Shown here: one piece after another, positions 52,669-58,901 of the stretch
Layout: each line of letters begins with the position of its first letter
How positions within the stretch are numbered: the first letter of the stretch is position 1
Origin: Desulfuromonadaceae bacterium
Lineage (GTDB): Bacteria > Desulfobacterota > Desulfuromonadia > Geobacterales > Pseudopelobacteraceae
Assembly (NCBI GenBank): GCA_028686055.1
Contig: JAQUCU010000002.1
Coordinates: forward strand, 1-58,901
DNA: 58,901 bases
Direction: 5' to 3'
Made by a program: the position numbers and the translations under genes
The notes under the pieces: model-generated
Database searches by the model: none
What the model saw: only the letters and a program-made list of their open reading frames with translations
Told to the model about the DNA's origin: nothing

Positions 52669-53055
52669 ATGGGAAGAATACTGCTAATTGATGACGATCC
52701 GGCCTTTACCCGCTTTCTGGCAGCCTACATAGCAGACAATTTTCCGCTGCTGCAGGTGGAGGTCTGCAACAATCCGATGTCGGCGCTCCATTCCATTAAA
52801 GTTGGCAGCTATGATCTCATGCTGATCGACCTGGAAATGCCGGCGATGGATGGGCTCAAACTCCTCAACTTTGCTGTGGGTGCAGGAATGGACAAAAACA
52901 GAATAGTTATACTCTCGGGCAGGGATGCCGATTTTCTGCACGGTATCTGTCCGATGGGCACCTGCCTGGCAGTGCTGAACAAATTCGAGGCGCGCCAGAA
53001 GGGTGTTCTTGACATGGTATTCAACTCGCTCAACAAAAAATCCGGTGCGCCCTGA
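52669..53055 (+). CDS. Stand-alone response regulator receiver
   Basis: A single-domain receiver of 128 residues: LLIDDDPAFTRFLAAYI, phospho-Asp in YDLMLIDLEMPAMDG, then IVILSGRDADFL, and Lys in AVLNKFEARQK instead of the usual KP, so the beta5-alpha5 loop is unusual. No output domain. There is no obvious ribosome site; TATACT at 52655-52660 is only eight bases before the ATG, so a nearly leaderless transcript is possible. It is followed at 6 bp by the DUF401 permease gene. The kinase partner is unknown; the GAF kinase at 47506 is the closest orphan. Confidence 0.85.
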   Translation: MGRILLIDDDPAFTRFLAAYIADNFPLLQVEVCNNPMSALHSIKVGSYDLMLIDLEMPAMDGLKLLNFAVGAGMDKNRIVILSGRDADFLHGICPMGTCLAVLNKFEARQKGVLDMVFNSLNKKSGAP

Positions 53056-53061
53056 TCTGTC

Positions 53062-54270
53062 ATGGCTGACCTGCTGAAAACAGCAGCGGTCCTGGCCCTG
53101 ATTGTTTCGCTCCTGCGCCGCAAGGTGTCCATGTCGGCCGTCATGCCGATCGGCGCAGTGGTGCTGGGGATTATCTATCTGACCCCGCCTCTCCAATTCC
53201 TCAAGGCAGCTGCGGTTGCGACCTTTGCCCCGAAATCCCTTGAAATGACGCTGATCCTGATGTTGACGATGGTAATGGAGAATATCCTGCGTACTACCGG
53301 CATGCTCAAGCGGATGGTCAGTTCTCTGGCGGCAGCTGTTCCGGACCGGCGCTTTATCATGGCAGCCATGCCGGCGATGATAGGTATGCTACCCTCTCCG
53401 GGCGGTGCGGTCTTCTCGGCTCCCATGGTCAATGAGGCGGCAGGAGATGCTGACATGGCTCCTGAACAGAAGGCTTTGATCAACTACTGGTACCGCCATA
53501 TCTGGGAATATGTATTGCCTCTCTATCCGGGCATAATCCTGGCCGCAGGTATTACCGGGCTTTCCACCCAGGTCCTGTTCATTGCCAACCTCCCGTTCTC
53601 CCTCTCCGTTGTCGGCTGGGGGTGGGTGTTCTGCTTTCACGGGGTCGGCCGGCAGGAGAAGAAACTCCCTTCAGGCAGCCGAAAACGGGAGTTCCTGACT
53701 TTTATCGCCATGATATCCCCGATTATGCTGGCGCTGCTGCTGGTCGTGCTATTCCGGGTCAATGCGGTGCTGGCACTGGGAGGAGCAGTTATTGTGCTCT
53801 ATGGTTTCCACCGTTATACTCCGGCCATGATTTTTAAAAATCTGCGGGAGAGTGTCTCGGGAAAAGCGCTTTTCATGGTGATCGGCATCATGGTCTTTCA
53901 GGAAGTGCTGCGTACCACCGGTGCCCTGGCCGGCATTGCATCCTTTTTTACAGCATCACACATGCCGGTATATATTCTGCTGTTCCTGATACCGTTTGTC
54001 GCCGGGGTCATGACAGGGTTGACGATCGGCTATGTCGGCATAACCTTTCCGCTGCTGCTCCCGCTGATGGGAACTCCGGCCCCATCACCGGCTCTGGTCG
54101 CACTCGCCTTCGGATCAGGTTTCGCCGGAGTAATGCTTTCGCCGGTCCATCTCTGTTATGTGCTTACCTGCGAATACTTCCATGCTGATATCGCCAAGGT
54201 CTACCACCGGCTGTTTCTGCCCTCCGCCTGCGTTTTGGCAGCCGCTCTGATTCCGCTGTACTTCTGGTGA
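53062..54270 (+). CDS. DUF401 family permease
   Basis: An integral membrane protein of 402 residues with about ten helices, related to the DUF401/TIGR00529 group within ion- or carboxylate-transporter-like proteins. A signature-like region is AMPAMIGMLPSPGGAVFSAP, matched in the second half by GVMTGLTIGYVGITFPLLLP, suggesting an inverted two-fold repeat. NYWYRHIWEYVLPLYPGIIL is highly typical of the family. The substrate is unknown. It is 6 bp behind the receiver gene. Confidence 0.85.
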   Translation: MADLLKTAAVLALIVSLLRRKVSMSAVMPIGAVVLGIIYLTPPLQFLKAAAVATFAPKSLEMTLILMLTMVMENILRTTGMLKRMVSSLAAAVPDRRFIMAAMPAMIGMLPSPGGAVFSAPMVNEAAGDADMAPEQKALINYWYRHIWEYVLPLYPGIILAAGITGLSTQVLFIANLPFSLSVVGWGWVFCFHGVGRQEKKLPSGSRKREFLTFIAMISPIMLALLLVVLFRVNAVLALGGAVIVLYGFHRYTPAMIFKNLRESVSGKALFMVIGIMVFQEVLRTTGALAGIASFFTASHMPVYILLFLIPFVAGVMTGLTIGYVGITFPLLLPLMGTPAPSPALVALAFGSGFAGVMLSPVHLCYVLTCEYFHADIAKVYHRLFLPSACVLAAALIPLYFW

Positions 54271-54365
54271 CTAATCGGCGCCTGCTTGCCTTTCGTTAAT
54301 TATGTGGCACAATTAGGCCGAATAAAACCCTTTTAGAATCAAACATCAAAACCGGAGGAACAGCC

Positions 54366-55019
54366 ATGAAGAAGATCGGAGTTGTATTATCAGGGTGCGG
54401 CGTATATGACGGCAGCGAAATCCATGAAGCGGTACTTACGCTGCTGGCAATCGACCGTCACGGGTGCGAAGCGGTCTGCATGGCACCCGCTGTCAACTTT
54501 TCGGTCACCGATCACCTGAGTAAACAGGAAACGGGTGAAGTACGGAGCGTCCTGGTGGAATCGGCCCGCATCGCCCGCGGGAGGATTCGCGACATCAAGG
54601 AGGTCAAGGCCGCCGAACTGGATGCCATAGTATTTCCGGGTGGTTTTGGAGCCGCAAAGAACCTCTGCGATTTTGCCGTGAAGGGTGCCGCTGCCAGCGT
54701 TGATCCCGAGGTTGCCCGTTTGCTGAAGGAGATGGCGGCTGCCGGAAAGCCGATCGGAGCGGTCTGCATCGCACCGGTTCTGATCGCTGCAGTACTGGGC
54801 AGGGACTATTCACCTACGGTGACGATCGGCAACGATGCCGGTACCGCCGCCGAGATAGATAAGACCGGAGCAAAACATCAGGAATGCCTGGTGACTGAAT
54901 TCGTGGTGGATACACGGAACAAGCTGGTAACCACACCGGCCTATATGCTGGCCACACGTATCTCGGAGGTTTGTGAAGGGATCGACAAGTGCGTCAGGGA
55001 AGTTGTAAAGCTGATGTAG
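54366..55019 (+). CDS. elbB: ElbB-type DJ-1/PfpI family protein
   Basis: A 217-residue glyoxalase-like protein of the DJ-1/PfpI superfamily. KKIGVVLSGCGVYDGSEIHE at the N-terminus and VFPGGFGAAKNLCDFA are diagnostic for ElbB (formerly linked to isoprenoid synthesis). The nucleophilic-elbow Cys lies in PIGAVCIAPVLIAAVLG. Glyoxal or methylglyoxal conversion has been reported for the E. coli protein. The ATG follows GGAGGAACAGCC. It is a single gene ending in a hairpin terminator. Confidence 0.94.
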   Translation: MKKIGVVLSGCGVYDGSEIHEAVLTLLAIDRHGCEAVCMAPAVNFSVTDHLSKQETGEVRSVLVESARIARGRIRDIKEVKAAELDAIVFPGGFGAAKNLCDFAVKGAAASVDPEVARLLKEMAAAGKPIGAVCIAPVLIAAVLGRDYSPTVTIGNDAGTAAEIDKTGAKHQECLVTEFVVDTRNKLVTTPAYMLATRISEVCEGIDKCVREVVKLM

Positions 55020-55047
55020 CAGCATGTTACGGCACATCATCCAATTC

Positions 55048-55077
55048 AGGGCGAGCGATGCTTCGCCCTTGTTTTTT
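55048..55077 (+). terminator. Terminator after elbB
   Basis: AGGGCGA (55048-55054) pairs with TCGCCCT (55063-55069), followed by TGTTTTTT. It lies 29 bp after the stop and 18 bp before the next ATG. Confidence 0.8.
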
Positions 55078-55094
55078 ACAAGGATACACTCTCG

Positions 55095-56345
55095 ATGAAA
55101 TTTACCCTGTTCTGTCTCTTCACCGCCATAACCGCTTTCACCTACTGGTTGCGTCACATCAATCTGCAGTACCTTAAAATGCATGGCAATACGGTGCCGG
55201 ATGGATTTGAAGGAGCCATCGATGCGGATAAATTGCGTACAAGTTCTGCCTACACTGTTGACTCCAGCCGGCTCGGTCTGTGGGATTCACTCTTTGACAA
55301 CGCGCTGTTGATCATCTTCCTCTTCGGCGGTTTGATCGTAACGTATGACCATATCGTCAGCTCATTAAGCTCGTCACCGATCATTTCGGCCATCCTCTTC
55401 TTTCTGCTGCTGACCTGGGTATCTACGCTGCTCGGCATCCCCTTCGACCTGTACGGCACCTTCCATATCGAAGCCCGCTACGGTTTCAACACCACTACTC
55501 CCCGCATCTGGATTGCAGATTTTCTCAAAGCGCAGGCCATCGGTGCTGTTTTGCTGGCCTTCCTGATAGCCGTCGTCTTCTGGTTGATCCGTTGGAGTCC
55601 TCACGGTTGGTGGTTATGGGTGTGGGGCTTCATGGCGCTCTTCAGCCTGTTCATGATGTTCATCTCCCCCTACGTGATCGAACCACTTTTTAACAAATTC
55701 GAACCGGTAACCGAAGATGGTCTGGAGGACGACATTCGGGCCATGATGGAGAAGGCCGGGCTGAAGGTGGGACGGGTGATGCAGATGGATGCATCGAAGC
55801 GCAGCAAACATTCCAACGCTTATTTTACCGGCATCGGCAAGGTCAAACGCATTGTGCTGTTCGATACTCTGCTCAGACAGATGAGCCATGGCGAGATCGT
55901 CGCGGTGCTGGCCCACGAGATCGGGCACTGGAAGAAGGGGCATATCTGGAAGCGGCTGCTGTGGGCCGAAATCATGGCGCTGGCGGGGTCGTGGCTCGGC
56001 TTCAAGCTGCTGGCCTGGCCGGGACTGCCGGGCCTTTTGGGATTGCCTGACGATATCTCACTACCTGCCAAATTGGTAGTTCTTGGTTTTGTTGCCTCCT
56101 TGGCCCTGTTTCCACTCGGGCCATTTTCTGCCTGGCGCTCGCGCTGCCACGAACGTGAGGCCGACCGCTTCGCCTCCGATCTTACCGGGAGACCGGAAGA
56201 TCTGGCCTCGGCTCTGGTCAAGATGTCGGCCGAGAATCTCTCCAACCTCTTCCCACATCCGCTCTATGCCGGGTTCTATTATTCCCATCCCCCGGCAGTT
56301 GAACGGGTGCGCACCCTGAGGGAGTTGCAAAAGCTACGTTCTTGA
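55095..56345 (+). CDS. M48 family (Ste24/CAAX protease-like) membrane metalloprotease
   Basis: A 416-residue zinc protease. Several TM helices flank the catalytic motif HEIGH (H274, E275, H278) in VLAHEIGHWKKGH. The third ligand Glu is in CHEREADRFA further on. The N-terminal extension FGFNTTTPRIWIADFLKAQ is the Ste24-type element. With about seven helices it resembles the eukaryotic CAAX protease Ste24p; in bacteria such enzymes probably act in membrane-protein quality control. Its last 12 bp overlap the convergent sigma-54 regulator gene. Confidence 0.93.
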   Translation: MKFTLFCLFTAITAFTYWLRHINLQYLKMHGNTVPDGFEGAIDADKLRTSSAYTVDSSRLGLWDSLFDNALLIIFLFGGLIVTYDHIVSSLSSSPIISAILFFLLLTWVSTLLGIPFDLYGTFHIEARYGFNTTTPRIWIADFLKAQAIGAVLLAFLIAVVFWLIRWSPHGWWLWVWGFMALFSLFMMFISPYVIEPLFNKFEPVTEDGLEDDIRAMMEKAGLKVGRVMQMDASKRSKHSNAYFTGIGKVKRIVLFDTLLRQMSHGEIVAVLAHEIGHWKKGHIWKRLLWAEIMALAGSWLGFKLLAWPGLPGLLGLPDDISLPAKLVVLGFVASLALFPLGPFSAWRSRCHEREADRFASDLTGRPEDLASALVKMSAENLSNLFPHPLYAGFYYSHPPAVERVRTLRELQKLRS

Positions 56346-57764
56346 TTTTGCCCTCCGCAAACGATTGTTAAGAGCCTGGCGTGTTATGCCAAGCATTCTG
56401 GCGGCAGTTCCCTGGTTGTTTTTTGCCAGTTCAAGCGCCCTTGCGATAAAGATGGTTTCGGCATATTTCAGCGTTGGGATCGTCGGGAAGGTAATGCCGT
56501 TGCATTCAAGACCGGGGTCTGCATCTCCCAGACACATTACTCTCTTTGCCGGCTCCTGCTCGCGCGCAATGACCTTTTTCAGAAGAGATGTGGATAGTTT
56601 GGAAGTCGTGGTCCTGCTGACAAAATCATATACGATCGACTGAAGCTCTCGAATGTTGCCGGGGAACTCGTAGGTAACGAGAAAGTCGACCAGTTCCTTA
56701 CGGTACGACAGCTTCCCCTTTCCCATCGCTTTTGCGGCCTGCCTGATAAAATGATCCAAAAGAAGCGGGATATCCCCCCTTCGTTTACGAAGCGGCGGAA
56801 TCGCGACCTGATGGGTGCAGAGGCGGTAATAAAGATCTTTTCGAAACGTCCTCTCGTTCATGCATTGCCGCAGAATCCTGTTGGTTGCCACCACCAGCCG
56901 TGCGTTACTTCTAAGCGGATAGTCAGAGCCGAGCTGGTAGTACTCGTTCTCCTGGATAAGGCGCAGCAGCTTTATCTGCGAGAGCTCGCTCAGGTCCCCG
57001 ATCTCGTCGAGGAAGAGCGTCCCCCCGGCCGCCTTCATAATCAGTCCGTCACGATCGCCTTGTGCACCGGTAAAGGCTCCGCGACGGTGTCCAAACAGAG
57101 TGTCGGAAAGCATCTGATCGTCCAGACCGGCAATATTGATACTGACAAAACCACCCTTCAGGCCGCTCAGTGTGTGTACAGCGCGCGCCACCAATTCCTT
57201 GCCGACTCCGGTCTCCCCGGATATGAGTACCGGCTGCCTTGATTTTGCCACGACTTCGACATAACTCAGGAGCGTCAGCATCTCTCTGTCCCGGGTAATG
57301 ATGGAAGGGATGTGCGGAGATGGAGCGGTAATCTCCTCGGCGGTTGCCTTGTCCAGCAGTATGATGTCTTCGTTCAGACTGTGCAGTTCAAGGGCTCTCT
57401 TCACACCGGCAATAAAACGATTGATGGAAATCGGTTTGGTAAGATAGTCGGCAGCCCCCGTTTTCATGCAGTCGATAGCCGTTTCGATGTGGTTTTCGGC
57501 GGTAACAACAATCACCGGTACATACGGTTTCAGCTCAGAAAACGCCTCCAGAAGGTCCCTGCCATGAAGCTTGGGCATCCTCAGGTCTATGACGGCCAGG
57601 GCAACCTCCTCTCTCTTGAAATTTTCCAGTGCCTGCAGGCTGTCATCGAACGTACTCACCTTACTGAAACCCTCGTGGCAAAGAAATGACTTCAGCAGCG
57701 ACAGGGCATTTATCTCGTCGTCCACGAGCATTATGGGATAGGTGCTGAAATCCTGGTGACTCAT
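56334..57764 (-). CDS. Sigma-54-dependent response regulator (NtrC family)
   Basis: Enhancer-binding activator of 476 residues. Receiver 1-120 with D60 in LAVIDLRMPKLHG and Lys in DYLTKPIS. AAA+ domain about 165-395: Walker A GETGVGKE, the sigma-54-contacting GAFTGA loop, Walker B GTLFLDEIGD, and the arginine-finger region FRKDLYYRL. A Fis-type helix-turn-helix ends the protein (NNQGTAARMLGITRQALNNR). Unusual is the short sequence PLRKRRGDIPLLLDHF with otherwise full motifs, so it should be active. No kinase is adjacent. It diverges from an aconitase-family gene with candidate enhancer and -24/-12 sites in between, its probable target. Confidence 0.94.
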   Translation of the reverse strand: MSHQDFSTYPIMLVDDEINALSLLKSFLCHEGFSKVSTFDDSLQALENFKREEVALAVIDLRMPKLHGRDLLEAFSELKPYVPVIVVTAENHIETAIDCMKTGAADYLTKPISINRFIAGVKRALELHSLNEDIILLDKATAEEITAPSPHIPSIITRDREMLTLLSYVEVVAKSRQPVLISGETGVGKELVARAVHTLSGLKGGFVSINIAGLDDQMLSDTLFGHRRGAFTGAQGDRDGLIMKAAGGTLFLDEIGDLSELSQIKLLRLIQENEYYQLGSDYPLRSNARLVVATNRILRQCMNERTFRKDLYYRLCTHQVAIPPLRKRRGDIPLLLDHFIRQAAKAMGKGKLSYRKELVDFLVTYEFPGNIRELQSIVYDFVSRTTTSKLSTSLLKKVIAREQEPAKRVMCLGDADPGLECNGITFPTIPTLKYAETIFIARALELAKNNQGTAARMLGITRQALNNRLRRAKSRT

Positions 57765-57880
57765 GTGATATGCCCCATTTTATTTGATTCTGCCACGGTA
57801 CGTTGAGAGGGGAAGCAACAGGTAAAGTGTAGTCACTTTTTTACAATAAGCAAATTGATGCGGAGCGGTTGAGCCGAATT

Positions 57881-57896
57881 TGCAACTTTTGTTGCA
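57881..57896. promoter_or_regulatory. TGCAAC-N4-GTTGCA inverted repeat, candidate enhancer
   Basis: Perfect 6-bp arms around TTTT, with a further half-site GTTGCA at about 57910. It lies about 160-170 bp upstream of the -24/-12 candidate at 58058, the normal distance for an enhancer bound by an NtrC-type activator. Confidence 0.5.
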
Positions 57897-57968
57897 TCAC
57901 CTAATCAGCGTTGCAGCAGCTTAGCCTCGATTTTTACCGGCTTCACACGTGAAACAGCCCGCAACCTC

Positions 57969-57984
57969 TGTAATATTTATTACA
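57969..57984. promoter_or_regulatory. TGTAATA-TT-TATTACA palindrome
   Basis: A perfect 7-bp inverted repeat with 2-bp spacer, about 90 bp before the -24/-12 candidate and 200 bp before the aconitase-family gene. It could be an operator for a dimeric regulator. The regulator is not identifiable. Confidence 0.4.
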
Positions 57985-58057
57985 TTTCTGCTGCGATCAG
58001 CCGGATAAATAAACTGTAACATATTGATTTATAGTGACATATATATTTTGTCTAAAA

Positions 58058-58073
58058 TGGCATAGACAATGCT
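58058..58073 (+). promoter_or_regulatory. Candidate sigma-54 promoter of the aconitase-family gene
   Basis: TGGCATAGACAATGCT: GG at 58059-58060 and GC at 58071-58072, correct 12-bp spacing. The -24 part is good, while the -12 part has ATGCT instead of TTGCW. It is 113 bp before the ATG, with the sigma-54 activator gene divergent next to it. Confidence 0.45.
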
Positions 58074-58185
58074 CATCATTATATACACGGCTGACATGCT
58101 CCGCATTCATACCGTATGAGCTCCGGATTTTGTCAGGCCGGCACTGTCGTCAGTTATCGGATTGCACCATTAGAGAGGGGGGCAC

Positions 58186-58901
58186 ATGCCAAAAAACCTG
58201 ACCACCAAGATTCTTGAAGCCCATCTCGTTGGCGGGGCGCTGATTCCGGGGGAAGAAATATCCATCCGCATTGACCATACCCTGCTTCAGGATGCCACCG
58301 GCACGATGGCGATGCTGGAGTTTATTGCCATGGGGCTTCCGAGGGTGAAGGTTGGCCTGGCTGCTCAGTATATCGATCATAACCTGTTGCAGACCGACTA
58401 CAAAAACGCCGACGATCACGCTTTTTTAACATCTGCTGCGATGAAATTCGGAGTGCATCTTTCCAAACCGGGAAACGGTGTTTCCCATCAGGTGCATCTG
58501 GAACGTTTCGGCGTTCCCGGCATCACACTCCTGGGTGCAGACTCCCATTCAACGACAGCTGCCGGGATATCTGTTCTGGCAATTGGCGCCGGTGGACTGG
58601 ATGTTGCACTGGCAATGGCCGGATATCCCTTCAGCCTCCCCTGTCCGAAGGTTATGGGGATCAGGCTTGCCGGAAAGCTCCCGGACTGGGTTTCGGGCAA
58701 GGATGTCATTCTTGAGATGTTGCGTCGCCATACGGTCAGAGGGGGTGTCGGCAAAGTGATCGAGTACTACGGGCCTGGTGTAGCATCCCTGTCTGCTACT
58801 GATCGCGCTACAATCGGCAACATGGGGGCTGAATTGGGAGCAACATCTTCCATTTTCCCTTCGGATGAACGGACGCGCCAGTTCCTCGTTTCGCAAGGAC
58901 G
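58186..58901 (+). CDS. Aconitase/homoaconitase-family hydratase, 3' end cut off
   Basis: The open frame runs from ATG 58186, preceded by GAGAGGGGGG, to the window edge, giving 238 codons. MPKNLTTKILEAHLVGG, DHTLLQDATGTMAMLEF, KPGNGVSHQVHLERFG and GADSHSTTAAGISVLAIG are standard aconitase-superfamily segments: the active-site Asp/His of the DxTLxxD region and the SHS substrate loop are present. The iron-sulfur Cys in the later part lie outside the window. The N-terminus suggests a single-chain aconitate hydratase of the type found in Deltaproteobacteria rather than LeuC, but this cannot be settled from one third of the protein. It may be regulated by the divergent sigma-54 activator. Confidence 0.88.
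   Translation, partial: MPKNLTTKILEAHLVGGALIPGEEISIRIDHTLLQDATGTMAMLEFIAMGLPRVKVGLAAQYIDHNLLQTDYKNADDHAFLTSAAMKFGVHLSKPGNGVSHQVHLERFGVPGITLLGADSHSTTAAGISVLAIGAGGLDVALAMAGYPFSLPCPKVMGIRLAGKLPDWVSGKDVILEMLRRHTVRGGVGKVIEYYGPGVASLSATDRATIGNMGAELGATSSIFPSDERTRQFLVSQG

Noticed and set aside
54332..54346. TGGCACAATTAGGCC before elbB as a sigma-54 promoter
   Set aside because: The GG to GC distance is one base short of the required spacing and the -12 element is poor.

Overview
The window looks like a chromosomal segment of a Geobacter/Pelobacter-type bacterium (Desulfuromonadota, formerly Deltaproteobacteria). This is inferred from gene content and synteny style: a clustered siroheme/heme pathway with a CobA-HemD fusion, a chemotaxis operon with a HEAT-repeat protein, PATAN (DUF4388) and PilT-type genes, a DUF401 permease, ElbB, many receiver and sensor-kinase proteins, and sigma-54-type signals. 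No 16S rRNA or cytochrome marker is present to prove it. Almost all DNA is coding. There is no CRISPR array, phage or insertion sequence.

Layout. 1-7 kb: the end of an outer-membrane efflux factor gene, a four-repeat membrane protein (COG4705-like), an OmpR-type two-component system, a half-size TauE/SafE protein and DUF4403/DUF3024 proteins. 7.2-7.6 kb: a small exported Ala/Pro/Lys-rich protein behind a very good -24/-12 promoter. 7.7-16.8 kb: hslO, truA, two thioredoxin-fold genes, then the tetrapyrrole run (precorrin-2 dehydrogenase, CcsA/HemX-like protein, hemA, sfsA, hemC, cobA-hemD), facing ndk across a shared terminator. 17-30 kb: a minus-strand chemosensory operon in the order cheY (nonsense-mutated), cheA, cheW, MCP, MCP copy, cheR, HEAT protein, cheR, cheB. 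Divergent from it at 30.3-35.4 kb lie an uncharacterised 614-residue protein, a PATAN-domain protein and a PilT-family ATPase. Together these suggest a sensory island acting on type IV pili or a similar output. 35.6-38.5 kb: a TonB protein and a TonB-dependent receptor. 38.8-44 kb: leuB, asd, a U32 peptidase-family protein and a secreted nuclease. 44-49 kb: an MshEN-receiver protein, rplU-rpmA, a nitronate monooxygenase-like enzyme, a DksA-type protein, a GAF histidine kinase and tRNA-Ala. 49-56 kb: an AcuC-like deacetylase and hypothetical proteins in an overlapping run, a receiver, a DUF401 permease, elbB and an M48 protease. 56-58.9 kb: a sigma-54 response regulator divergent from a truncated aconitase-family gene, with enhancer-like repeats and a -24/-12 candidate between them.

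The most unusual features are three. First, a 2,195-bp apparently identical direct repeat makes two MCP genes nearly the same. A fossil of cheA and cheW 3' ends sits between the copies and records how the duplication arose. Second, the only stand-alone cheY of the operon carries an in-frame amber codon nine codons before its phosphoacceptor Asp. Third, the lysine-doublet exported protein has a sigma-54-type promoter framed by an 11-bp inverted repeat.
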